DNA of 10,186 bases. It comes from Blastomyces gilchristii SLH14081. Lineage: Eukaryota > Ascomycota > Eurotiomycetes > Onygenales > Ajellomycetaceae. The stretch covers positions 28,202 through 38,387 of the forward strand of contig NW_003101644.1 in assembly GCF_000003855.2 (NCBI RefSeq). The letters run 5' to 3'. This document shows, piece by piece, positions 1-9,945 of this stretch; position 1 is the stretch's first letter, and each line of letters begins with the position of its first letter. The notes under the pieces are model-generated. The model was not told the DNA's origin. It saw nothing but the letters and a program-made list of their open reading frames with translations, and did no database searches. Position numbers and translations under genes: made by a program.

Positions 1-73
1 ACAGTTAAACAGTTAAGCAGACACTGAGTTTTCATGATAGAAGCTTGCTCATCAGTCACTCTGACTCTGTAAC

Positions 74-111
74 AAGATTTTATAAAGAGAATAAGATCTT
101 ATAAAGAGAAT
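74..111. repeat. 19-bp tandem duplication
   Basis: Positions 74..92 and 93..111 are adjacent copies of the same 19-mer, differing only at 79 (T) versus 98 (C). That single difference is a C/T transition, in line with the mutation pattern of the rest of the window. Its role is unknown. It lies in the leader of the Gypsy element. Confidence 0.85.
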
Positions 112-186
112 ATCAGTAAAAGATCTGAGAGTTCTAATACTACAGATATATGAGATATTCATACAATTACACTTCTTCTGATTTCA

Positions 187-203
187 CAGATATTTCATAT
201 CTG
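187..203. repeat. Short inverted repeat, 7-bp stem
   Basis: CAGATAT (187..193) and ATATCTG (197..203) pair across a three-base loop. A stem this short in AT-rich DNA may be chance. It lies about 50 bases upstream of the likely gag start. Confidence 0.4.
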
Positions 204-251
204 ATAAACAATATAATCATGTCTAATGATAATATGAGAGAACTCTTAAAC

Positions 252-1322
252 ATGAGTATAGAAGTGATACTACAGTGACTTTAAGTAATGTTAAAATTAC
301 AACAGTAATAGATAGCTGATATGCATGCAACTTAATAACTTCAATATAAGAAAATTCAACAATTAATTCAATAAGAAACTCATGCAATTTCAACATCTAC
401 AGAATCAAATATAAAAGCACTGAAAGAATGCTTAGATGCTTCTGTATATTTCAATACTTCTGATCTCACTCTCTACTCATTATAAAGAATGAAAATGCTC
501 ATGAAACTGAGTATGAATAAAGATATCATCAGTTCACTAATCAATCAAGATTGATATATTAATAGATAATTGAGAAATTGTGTAAAACAGAAGTTTCATT
601 TATAAATGAAAGCATGTGAATCAGTGTTATGAACATCTGACAATATTATTAAATATCTTGATATTCTGTTTCAAGACACTACTATATAACAGAAAGTATT
701 AGATTAGTTACAGAGTATCTGACAGAGAAATACTTCTCTTACAACATTTATTCCTGACTTTGACACTAAGATTCTAGAAGTAGATGATCAATCTTGAGAG
801 AATCAAATGAAGATTAGCATGCTTAAGAAGACATTAACTTTCAAACTCTTACAGACTCTTATAAGCATAGACAAAGACCAGACTTATGAAGATTTCTGTA
901 CACAACTCTGAACATTGAATGACCATCTTATCAAGCTCAAGAATATACAGAATAGTAGCAGAAGATGTTATATTTCAGTCACTTATACACTGATATTGAC
1001 ATCTGCACTGAAGAATAATAACAATGACACAGATGTCATAAACTGAGTAGACTCAAATGTCTACATATAAGCAAGAGTCTTCACTGTCTGAACAGGCTTC
1101 TGAGTTTCTGAAATCACTTCTGAAGAAGTCACTGATTAATATCAACAAGAAGTGTGCATCAACTGTAATTAATCAGAACATATTACTTTCAACTGTTGAT
1201 CAGTCTATATGTCTTCTCACTTAAAGAATGAATCAGTGTCTGTTCACATTAATCACATTGCAGTGAAGAAAGATTCAGAAGATAACTATAAGAATACTCT
1301 GATAAAACAGAAAAAAGATTAG
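252..1322 (+). pseudogene. gag: Gypsy Gag (capsid/nucleocapsid) pseudogene
   Basis: Gag would form the cytoplasmic virus-like particle and bind element RNA through its zinc knuckle. The likely start is the ATG at 252 (MSIEVILQ), followed by a Gln/Leu-rich helical stretch, probably a coiled coil. From about 393 the frame runs through the Gag core; segments such as LKECLDAS (near 420) and PDFDTKILEVDDQS (from 753) match the fungal Gypsy Gag pattern known to me. The knuckle CX2CX4HX4C is complete, with Cys at 1155 and 1164, His at 1179 and Cys at 1194, although a stop (TAA, 1170) lies inside it. Many further stops (for example 276 and 285) make it non-functional. The frame closes with TAG at 1320..1322, just after a run of six A, and pol continues in the -1 frame. 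Identity as Gag is strong; the start and end are inferred. Confidence 0.85.
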
Positions 1323-3959
1323 CTTCTGTTCAAATTCACAAACAGAAGCTTGAAGAGATCAGATAATAATAATTTGAAGAGAAAATGATAATAGACACAA
1401 TTCTTATATCTACTGTGATCAATAACATGTATAATATGAAAGCCATGATAGATAGCAGTCTATGTCATTATACAATAATTAAATCTTCAGTTATAAAATG
1501 TTACAATCTTCAGTGTATTCTCTTATTAAAACTCTGACTTCTCACAGAATTTAATGACTTAAAAGACATTTGTATTTATTACATGATGAAGTTGATCATA
1601 GATGTGAGAGAATATCAACATGAAGATGTCTATATATATGAAGTTGATAATCTTGATTACAATCTTATATTAGAACTTGTCTGACTATCTGAACAAGGCA
1701 TCTTATTAAATGCTTGAAACAGAAGCTTGATATTTCCTAACAATGATAGAATTCACAAAGATGACATTCACAAGACTATGAATCTAACACAGATCTCTGT
1801 CAATGTGTATAAAATGCTTTGAAAAAGAAGTTGCTGATAGCAGAATCATGTAACAATCTATTTCATCAGTCTGACTAATATTAAAAAGACTCTAGAAAAG
1901 TTATTCTGTGTTATAACAACAGATTCTTGTACAAAACTCTCTCAATAATATCATGAATATCTAGATATCTTCTGATAAGATAATATTATGAATATACTTC
2001 TCTTATAAGGTTCTGAAGTGAATCACAGTATCAAGTTAGAGAAGAAGAATGATAAGAACTCTGAACTGTTATAAGGTCTTCTTTATAACATGTTCTGAGA
2101 TGAACTTCTTCTTCTTCAAAAGACACTCAATGATCTATTAGATAAAGAATTCATATGCATTAGTAATTCTTTCATCACAGTCTCTATTCTCTTTGTAAAG
2201 AAATCAGATGAAGAACTCTGATTCTGTATGAACTATCAAGAACTGAATAGAATAACAAAGAAAGATTACTATTCACTATCTCTTATCAATAAAATCCTAG
2301 CTTGCATTGAACAAGCTCAATGATTTATAAAACTAAATATTATTATCACATTTTATAAGATCTGCATCACTGAAGAAGATAAGTAACTTACAGTATTTCA
2401 AACATAATATAATCTCTTTGAATAAGTAGTTATTCTCTTCAGACTAGCTAATACTCTCAGTACATTTCAGAAGTATATTAACTAAGCACTCTGAGATTTT
2501 CTTGATGAATTTATATCTGTATATCTCAATGACATTCTCATCTTCACTGATAAGTTCAGGAAAGAATATCAAGAACATGTACAGAAGATATTATAATAAC
2601 TATAAGAAGCAGAACTATCAATAGATATTGATAAGTATAATTTTGAAGTCAAGAGTATCAAATATCTAGGTTTTATTATAGAAGCTGATAAGAGAATTTA
2701 AATGAATTCTGAGAAAGTCTCTATCATTCTTGAATGAGAAGCTCTGCATACTGTGAAAGATGTACAAAGCTTTATTAGATTTACTAACTTCTATCAGTAA
2801 TTTATACAAAACCTCTCAGATATCACAAGATCACTTACAAAACTTATTAAGAAGAACTCAGTATTTCAGTAGTCAGCAGACACTGAAGCTGCATTTATAC
2901 AGATAAAGAAGATATTCATCAATATCTCTCTACTAATAATATTCAACTCTGATTATGAAATAGTTGTTGAAGCTGATTTCTCTAACTATATAATAGAAGA
3001 AGTAATATTATAATATAATAATAAAGATGTTCTACAATCATGTGTCTTTATATCTAAGAAACTGAGTCTCACTGAATGCAATTATAAGATCTATGATAAG
3101 AAACTTCTCATAATTATACACTATCTAGAAGAATAGAACTCTGAACTCTGAAGTGTCTTTAAATTTGAGATAATCACAGATTATAAGAATCTCAAGTACT
3201 TTACAATTATCTGTAAACTCACTGAATAACAGATATAATGATCTGAATTTCTAAGTCACTTTTATTTTACAATACACTACTGCCTCAGCAGTCAGAACTT
3301 GATGATAGACACTCTCTTACAATGAGAATAAGATATACTATCTGATGTGACAGATACACACTAAATGAACTGAGAGTATCAGCTCTTAGATCTGAAGATA
3401 TTGATTAATCAAGATAGAATAACTCATGACACTATACATACTTCTCTGATTAGAACATCTTCTCTCTGAACTGATACTGATATTGATATCTTCACTTTCT
3501 CTACACTGAATAAACTGTGATATATAGTAGCTCAGACTGATGAACTTCTTCAGATTCTCACTGAAGCAGTATATCAAGAAGTATTTTGATTTTTCTCAGA
3601 ACTATGTATAAGAGCTGATATCTCAGAATGTTTAATCAATGATAATAACACTCTATAATTCTGTGAATAACACTGAGTCTCTCACTCTGAACTCTTACAC
3701 ATCTGAATAATACAAGAGATGCATGACTCTTATATAATCAGTTATTCAGATTGTGAATAACTGTATTGAATGATCTCTCAAGAGTTTTACTAGCTTGAGA
3801 TATTAAACAGTATCAGACATTTCATCTGAAACTGTAATCATTGTTTCTCTGTCATCTTATGAAAGAACTGTAGAAATGACCTGCTGAAATCATTTAATAT
3901 CTCTGATAGAATCTGATAAGATGTAATAATTGACTTCACTATTAATCTCTCTAAGAGTA
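1310..3959 (+). pseudogene. pol: Gypsy Pol polyprotein pseudogene: protease, RT, RNase H, partial integrase
   Basis: All parts read in frame 2 without an indel. The protease spans about 1385..1800, with catalytic Asp at 1451..1453 (MIDSS, where the family has DSG) and DYNLILELV near 1655. Reverse transcriptase runs from about 1934 (YHEYLDIF) to 2800. It shows LLDKEFICISNSF, LFVKKSD, the FCMNYQELNRITKKD block, and YLNDILIF at 2522..2545, where the first Asp of YLDD has become Asn (AAT, 2528). RNase H follows at about 2950..3300: EADFSNY with Asp 2975, FISKKLSLTECNYKIYDKKLL, and ITDYKNLKYF. The integrase zinc finger has His at 3722, its second His apparently changed to Tyr, and an intact CX2C (3833..3844). 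The first core Asp is at 3932..3934 (IIDF). Stops occur throughout, for example both Trp and Arg sites in the RNase H part. The protein is truncated: the rest of the integrase core and the C-terminus are missing at the LINE junction. Confidence 0.92.
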
Positions 3960-3977
3960 ATTATTATTATTATTATT
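3960..3977 (-). repeat. (ATT)6 run, probable 3' tail of the LINE
   Basis: Six ATT units on the + strand read as (AAT)6 on the - strand, at the downstream end of the minus-strand LINE. The Gypsy integrase reading frame is recognisable up to this run and not after it. Some LINE clades (for example I-like elements) end in TAA-type simple repeats instead of poly(A). I therefore infer that this is the LINE 3' terminus and the insertion junction. A chance microsatellite is the alternative. Confidence 0.6.
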
Positions 3978-4338
3978 CTTCAATTATAGATGTATGCAGT
4001 CAGAGACTATGACATCTACCTGAGAACCTTTAGTTCTCAGAGTTTTTCCTATATCTATAGAGTCAACTATTATACACTTATCAATTTCAGATATGCAAAA
4101 TCAGAAAATTCCAGCCCAGAATACAAAAACTGTTTACAAATTGCAGTATTTTAACACCTATTAATACTTTGAAATCATTTGAAAATATCATGACAAAGGA
4201 AAAGAGAACATAGTCTTAAAGATAGACACATTAAATAGATAGATAGAAAAGAACAGAAAGAAATAAGTACAGCAATAAGAGACTATAATAAAATAAAATT
4301 ATTAAAAGATAGTGTATAGCTGTTTTAACAGACTATAT
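3978..4338 (-). other. LINE 3' untranslated region
   Basis: No reading frame is seen between the ORF2 stop (4339..4341) and the (AAT)6 tail. On the - strand the first part is U/pyrimidine-rich, and the last 100 bases contain a strong stem-loop (4020..4040). CC/GG dinucleotides are visibly more frequent here than in the coding parts (for example near 4019, 4027, 4047, 4111, 4115 and 4157), but CG is still absent. I see no poly(A) signal that I would defend. Confidence 0.6.
4020..4040 (-). other. Stem-loop near the LINE 3' end
   Basis: CTGAGAAC (4020..4027) pairs perfectly with GTTCTCAG (4033..4040) around a five-base loop, giving an 8-bp stem with four G-C pairs, unusual in this AT-rich window. 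It lies about 45 bases before the tail of the LINE. Some LINE reverse transcriptases recognise a 3' stem-loop in their own RNA; that role here is inference. No U-run follows it in a way that suggests a bacterial terminator. Confidence 0.6.
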
Positions 4339-7300
4339 CTAATCAATTTTCATCTCTTCATATTCAGATACTTCTGAGTTGAGCCATTTTCTTATAACTG
4401 CTTGAGTTTCTGATAGAAAGTCTATTAAGTATTTAAGTCCTGTCTCAGTTGAGAATAAGAACCTCATATTTAATTAATTTAAATCATACTTCTTCTTTAA
4501 TTTGACTCTGAGACTATTGTATAATGCACAATACATTACAATATACTCAGAATTCTCATTTGTATTGCAGAATGAGCACTCTGTTGAATCAAATCTATCA
4601 TCAAATCTTTGTATATAGGATTTGAAATAATCATGTTCTAGTTTTAGCTGAATTATGAATGAGAATATTTTCTTTTTACATTTAATTGAACAAGATTTTC
4701 ACTTTGATTTTATCTCAAATCTTGAATAATGTATGCTCTTCTTTTGTTTCTGTCAGCTTTCATTTCACTTGTTTAAATAAGATTCTTTTATCTTTCTCTT
4801 TATGAAAGATCAGAACACTGTTTTTTGAATAGATCTGCTTAATTCTGAACCCTTTTTTGCAGCTGAATCAGTCAATTCATTGTCATGAATATTCATATGA
4901 GCAGGAACTCAATGCAGATGAATTATCAGTTTAGATATTCTTCTCTTTTGAATTTTTAAAACAGAGTTTAAAATCAGATCAAGATTCATTTGATCATTAT
5001 GAATCTGACTATTTCTAAGTCTTTTTAAAGCAGCTTGACTATTAGAGAATATTCATATCTCTTTCAAACTATTTCCTCTTTTATGAGATTTTATTTCAAT
5101 GAGTTTGAAAGCTTTCACTATTGTAAATAGTTCAGCATCAAAGACTTCAGATTCACAGCCTAAATTCCAGAAATCTGAGATAAAATTGATATTATCTTCA
5201 GTATAAGCAATGCCTGCATCTAATCTATTCAAATTCTCATTTTTTGAGTCATCTGAGTAAATCAGAATAGAGTCTTTTATATTGATTGTAGAGATCTTCT
5301 TCAAATGCTGTTCATATTCTCTCTCTTTAGATAGTTCACTTATTTGTAAGTCTATGAGAGATTTCAGCTTTTCTCTTCAGAGAGATATCTTCTCATGATC
5401 AATTTTCTCAACATTTAATGAAGAAAATTGATTCTTAATAAGTGAACATAGTCTATACAGTTGAGAGAGCATTTTCTTTAAAGCATTATTCTCATTTCAA
5501 TCAAGAAATCTATTTTAATTCAGTTCATTTCCTGAGTTAACTAATGAAAATGAAGAAGAGACTCTTTCTCTGATTATATGATTTGAGCTCATCTTTATGA
5601 CTCTCAGAGCATAGTTCATACAGGCCTTTTCAAATTGAATAGCAGAAGATGGAATTGGGGCTTCAATTTTCATTGCTTTAATAGAAGATGATTTGAATGC
5701 TCTCAGAATTCTTCTCAAAGCTCTGTTTTATAGACTTTGAAACAGTTCAGTGAAGTTATCTTGATTATTTCATTAAACTTGAACTTCATAATCATCTACT
5801 GAGGTAATACAGGCTATGTATAACTGTCTTATAGCCTGAAAAGATAGACCTCTCTCAGTATTTGATAGTCTGATTATACTATTCAGTAGTCTCTCTGCCT
5901 TGATGATTCTTTGTTGAATATGATATTTAAAATTCAACTTGAAGTTTAATCATACTCCTAGTCATTTGACATTCAAACTGGGTTTAATCTCTTTATTCAG
6001 AAGAGTTAGACTTAGTTCTTTCTCATTAAATCTGAAAAAAAAGTGAATTAACTCAGTTTTATTCATATTAAATTGAATTAGATTGATATCTGCTCTAACA
6101 AAGACTTTCTTTGCTGCTTTCTCAATTACTTCTAAATTCTCTTTGATTGTCTTTGAACTGTAGAGTAGATCAATATCATCTATATAACTTAGAGATCTCA
6201 CTATTTTCATCTCTTTATTCTTGAATAAATATGCAGTGTATATTGCAAATAAAACAGGTAAGATTGAAGATTCTTGTGATACTTCTATTTTTATCTCAGT
6301 TTTATCTTGTCTTCTTTCATCAAAGAATAGTTGTATAATTCTTTTAGACATGAAATAATCAACTCATTTTATTAGAGAAAGTGACAGTTTTAACATCTTC
6401 AAAGTTTGAATCATCTTAGACTTTGAAACATAATCAAATGCATCTTTTATGTCAATAAAAACTGCAGTTGAGACCAGGTCTTCATACTTTGCTACTTGAA
6501 TATCATGAATAACTGAGAGAACAGTGTCAATTGCAGAACATTGTTTTCTATCTCTCATTTGTTCATTAAATAGAAGAGAATCACTAATAGAGCTTATAAA
6601 AGATAATCTAGTAGCTATTATCTTTTCTAGAACTTTTCTCAAACAGTTCAACAGAGATATTACTCTATATAACTTAGAAACTGAAGCTTTTCTATTAGAT
6701 TTTGCAAGGATTACTTCAGTAGCTTCTCTCCAGCATTCAGAATGATAATCATTTCTTAAGAGATTGAAAAAGAGCTCAAAATATTCATTCTTCAAGTAGA
6801 AATATGTGTTTTGAATAATTAAATGATTAATTGAATCAGGCCCTGCAGTAGTTTTAGTTGAACTTGAGAATATTACTGACTCTAGTTCATCATCTGTAAG
6901 CTCAGATTATTCCCAGTTATTTTCATCAATATATTCATGAAATGACATACTCTTCTCTTCTAAATGTGATGAGTTTTGAAAGAGAATTCTTATAAAAGCT
7001 TGACATTTTTTCTTAAAAGAGTTTGCTGTATACAATTCATTCTGAAATTCATATTCTAAGATTGAAAGCTTTGCTACACTTCTTGTTTTAGTATAGTTGA
7101 AGACTTTAAAAACTTCTTTTTCTTATACTTCTTTAAGAAATTTGTTTCAGTAATCTGTTTTGACTTTTTTAATATCTGAAAAATATTCATTTTGAATAGC
7201 TTTGAACTCTTCATCAGATATTAAGTTATTCTTTCACTCTCTTTTAGCAGTGACTAATTGCTTTCTTTTAGAAGTAATATTCTCATTTCATCAAGATTTG

Positions 7301-8283
7301 AAAAACTAAGAAGACTTTTTCTTTAGAATATTTTCTTCAATACTTGTTAGAAGAATAGATGTAATCAGCTTTGCTCTATTCTCAAGCATTTCATTTGAGA
7401 TATTTTGACTTTGATTTCAATAAAACTCACTCTGTCTTTCAGATTTCAGCTGTTTTACTCTTTCTTCAACTACTTTTCAATCAGCTTTTTCAAAGTTATA
7501 CTGATTAGAGAGAAGAGAATTTTCACTTCTTTGTTTTTCACTCAGTTCAATATTAAATTGAATGATCTCATGACCTGATTCTGAGGTTTCATTTGAATTA
7601 ATAAATCAGTTTATAAATCTTTTTTCAATTAGATTTTGTGGCATGAAAGTTAGATCTATAATAGATTTCTGTTTCATGTCTTTTCTAAAGAATGTTTATT
7701 GATCAGACTTGTTAACTAAATCTATTGAATACTTAAAAGTTTATTTAACCAGTTTATCTGCTCTTACTGCTCTTGTGCACTCTGAGTTTTATTAGAGATA
7801 ATGTGCATTGAAGTCTTCTGCAATTAGAGAGTTTTTTAAGAAAGTTATATTCAAAAATCCTCTATCAATTATTCAGATATTGTTGTTTTCTTTCAATGAC
7901 TTTTCATTATAGATATTTATAAGTTGAATAGTATCAAACTCATTCTCTTTATCTATAATATCACCCACTAGAATATCAGAGTCAGATATAATATCAAATC
8001 TCAAATTAAATTGATATCTTGATCTTTTTCTCTCATAGATTACTACTCTTGATTTTATCTCAGATTTTTCAGAAAGAAAGCAGTAATAGCTTGAATGAGA
8101 AATAATGTACTTTTGCTCAGTATCAAAGTTTGATTCTTGAAGAAGTACAAAGTCAACTTTTTATTCAAATGTAATCTGAAGACAAGAATAAATACAATTT
8201 GAGTTTCTATTCACATTATTTTGAATAAATGTGATTTTTGAAGAGTTTTTAAACTTTTTTTATTGTTTTTATTGTATATTCAT
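4339..8283 (-). pseudogene. LINE ORF2 pseudogene: APE endonuclease, reverse transcriptase, RNase H, Cys motif
   Basis: ORF2 would nick target DNA and copy element RNA by target-primed reverse transcription. From the ATG at 8283 to TAG at 4341..4339 a single frame spans about 1,314 codons, a normal Tad length. Endonuclease (about 8240..7540): Glu in VLLQES (8136..8134), DFNAH (7815..7801, with the preceding Gly now Glu), IIDLTF near 7650, and a His in SGHEII near 7570. RT (about 6900..5900): YRVISLLNCLRKVLEKIIATRL, FIDIKDAFD with Asp at 6453..6451, the PQGSP-type turn now SQESS (6279..6265), and YIDD with both Asp retained (6180..6175). Thumb/linker: LRRILRAFKSSSIKAMKIEA near 5710. RNase H (about 5280..4850): YSDDS, FDAELF, FSNSQAAL (catalytic Asp to Asn), and VPAHMNIHDNEL, with the preceding Trp a stop. 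C-terminus: CX2C at 4578..4567 (ECSFC). Many in-frame stops make it inactive. Confidence 0.93.
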
Positions 8284-9507
8284 ACTAAGAGAGAGTAGAG
8301 ATAGAGTAGAATCTAATTTCTATCATCAGATAGTAAATTATAACTATTTTAAAAAGTAGAAATCTCAACTGCTTACATTATATCTAGTTTATCATCAGAG
8401 TCATTTCTCAATTCTTTAATCTTAACAGAAGTTTGAGGATTTAAATTCTGTTTACACTTAGCTGAAGAGTTGAAGTTTGAAGATCTAGATAGTTGAGAAT
8501 TTCTTCTTTTTAAGCTTGCAGTTGTAGATTTACTAGCTTGACTTTTCTCTTCAGTTTTAAATTCACTTTGAGCTTCATCTTTTCTCCAGTTCTTCTGAGT
8601 TCTTGAAGTAAATACACATTCTTTTGAGCTAGATGCATGTTTTTCTTTGCAATTGAAGCACTTAAGCAGAGTATGTTAACATATTTCATCTCTTTTTAAG
8701 CATGTTTCACAATTATGCTCACTAGTTTTATAATCTCTAGCACAGAATGTATATTTTGAGTCTCTGAAATAAGAGATTGTAAAGTATTCATATCTTTGAC
8801 AGTTTGAACATTGTGTTTAAGCTTTGAGATTCATTCTTGAGTCTTTATATTCATGAACTCTCATTTTCAAATCTGCTACTCTTACTTCAGAGATTCTTAA
8901 TTATTTAAGTGTCTTTATATACACTAGAATAGAGACATTTCTTCTACTCTGTCTGAACTCAATTGAATTAAGTCATACAGACTCTTTTCTCAGTTGAATA
9001 GAATTATATTCTTTCAATTCATTTTTAAGAAGTAGTATTTCTTTCTTACAGTCAAAGATTTCAACTGAAATATTATAAAGAATGAATTTATCTCACTTTT
9101 CATCTCTCTCAGATAGAATTGTTGTGTTTAGCAAAGATTCTACTGCTGACTTTCAGAGATTCTCATTCTGAATAAGAAATTCTGCACTGAATTCAGACAT
9201 TGTGATCAGAATGATGAAGTTTTCAAAGAAGAATAACTCAATTGAAGCTATAACTGATTTTTGAACTTTAATATCAGTTATTAACTGAGAAAAGAACTGC
9301 TCATTGATTTAATTTCTAATTCTGAAAATGAGGTTTGAGTTTAGCTTATTTCTCTGCAATATATTCTGATTTGAGACTTTGAGAATATATCTTCTATTTC
9401 TGAAGATTTGAAGATTTTTCTCTTTTTGCATTTTTTTCTTCACTCTTCTATGAATAGAAGTATGAGCAGTATTCTTCTCAGTTTTCTCAGAATTTTGAGC
9501 CGGTTTT

Positions 9508-9552
9508 GAGATAGCAGATTTAGAGATAGCAGATTTAGAGACAGCAGATTCA
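9508..9552 (-). repeat. 15-bp tandem repeat, three units, inside ORF1
   Basis: GAGATAGCAGATTTA occurs at 9508..9522 and 9523..9537, then as GAGACAGCAGATTCA at 9538..9552. The unit is a multiple of three and encodes a repeated Ser-Lys-Ser-Ala-Ile pattern in the low-complexity N-terminal part of ORF1. The third copy differs by two C/T transitions, so the first two may have been mutated or duplicated later. Confidence 0.8.
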
Positions 9553-9583
9553 GCTGCTTGAGCATATGTTTTCTTCTGATTTA

Positions 9584-9604
9584 AAGAAGAAGAAGAAGAA
9601 GAAG
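9584..9604 (-). repeat. (AAG)7 microsatellite encoding poly-Ser in ORF1
   Basis: Seven AAG units on the + strand read as CTT/TCT repeats on the - strand and give a Ser run in the ORF1 frame. It sits in the same low-complexity segment as the 15-bp repeat and is likely to vary in length between copies. Confidence 0.75.
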
Positions 9605-9945
9605 TAGAAAAGAAAGAAGAGTAAACTGAAGAGTCAGTGATTGTATTAGAAATTTTCAAAGTTTTTTAAACTGTGTTTGAAATTCTAAGTTTGAACTTGA
9701 TCACTTTCTGTAGTTGTCTAGCCTGAGTATGAAGAATTAACAGAACTTCTTTATTTATCTCACTCAGATACTGCTTTTCAAGAATTTTACTTGCTTTTTC
9801 AAGTTTCTATATTTCAAGAACTTGTTGTTTCTCTATTTCTTCTTTCTTTCTTCTCTTCAGAATTTCAATCTCAGAAATAGTATTTGAGAAAGCATTCTTT
9901 TCCACATCAACTGAGTGTACTTTCAAACTCATTATTCTTACTCAA

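Larger units (their letters stand above)
1..251 (+). other. Non-coding leader upstream of gag
   Basis: No reading frame or recognisable protein is seen here. The stretch begins with two head-to-tail copies of ACAGTTAA (1..8 and 9..16), then a 19-bp tandem duplication (74..111) and a 7-bp-stem hairpin (187..203). It precedes gag, so by position it should be the untranslated leader and possibly part of a 5' LTR. No copy of this sequence was found elsewhere in the window that would prove an LTR. Confidence 0.5.
1..3959 (+). mobile_element. Ty3/Gypsy LTR retrotransposon, 5' part, inactivated by point mutations
   Basis: The order gag, protease, reverse transcriptase, RNase H, integrase is that of Ty3/Gypsy elements, since integrase follows RNase H. 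Gag reads in frame 3 and pol in frame 2. Each holds its frame across the whole region but is cut by many stops at positions where the family has Arg, Gln or Trp. The copy ends inside the integrase core at an (ATT)6 run, where the minus-strand LINE begins, so it is interrupted and not complete. I could not find a 5' LTR, a tRNA primer site or a matching 3' LTR. The left end may lie outside the window or be masked by mutation. The family assignment is firm; the exact boundaries are inferred. Confidence 0.9.
8373..9932 (-). pseudogene. LINE ORF1 pseudogene: nucleic-acid-binding protein with Cys-rich knuckles
   Basis: ORF1 proteins of Tad elements bind element RNA in the ribonucleoprotein. The likely start is the ATG at 9932..9930, with in-frame stops just upstream at 9959 and 9944. 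A Lys/Glu/Gln-rich stretch (about 9900..9690), probably a coiled coil, is followed by a low-complexity Ser/Ala segment (about 9620..9500) with a 15-bp internal repeat. A central domain includes MSEFSAEFLIQN (9200 down). The knuckle cluster lies at about 8812..8616. Its first motif starts CSNC, but the His and last Cys now read Tyr. The last motif is complete (Cys 8660 and 8651, His 8639, Cys 8618). The tail is Ser/Lys-rich. The first stop after it is TAA at 8375..8373. This could be a mutated Gln codon, with further stops at 8351 and 8318, all ahead of the ORF2 start at 8283 in another frame. Internal stops (for example 9668..9666) inactivate it. Confidence 0.85.

Noticed and set aside
1..251. 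5' LTR and tRNA primer binding site
   Set aside because: No second copy of this sequence exists in the window and no primer site could be matched by eye, so no boundary can be supported.
3386..3577. Minus-strand open frame of 63 codons
   Set aside because: It is antisense to the Gypsy pol region between RNase H and integrase, which reads well on the + strand in frame 2.
1310..3959. TGA read as Trp (alternative genetic code) to rescue the open frames
   Set aside because: TAA and TAG also occur, at Gln, Arg and Trp positions of the families, and catalytic residues are changed too. Mutation explains all of these; recoding does not.
6524..6745. Plus-strand open frame of 73 codons
   Set aside because: It lies antisense to the RT domain of ORF2, whose minus-strand frame matches a known family; the plus-strand reading shows no domain.
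4339..8283. Bacterial retron, group II intron or diversity-generating RT
   Set aside because: The RT is flanked by an APE endonuclease and an RNase H domain in one frame and preceded by a knuckle-bearing ORF1, which is specific to LINEs of the Tad type.
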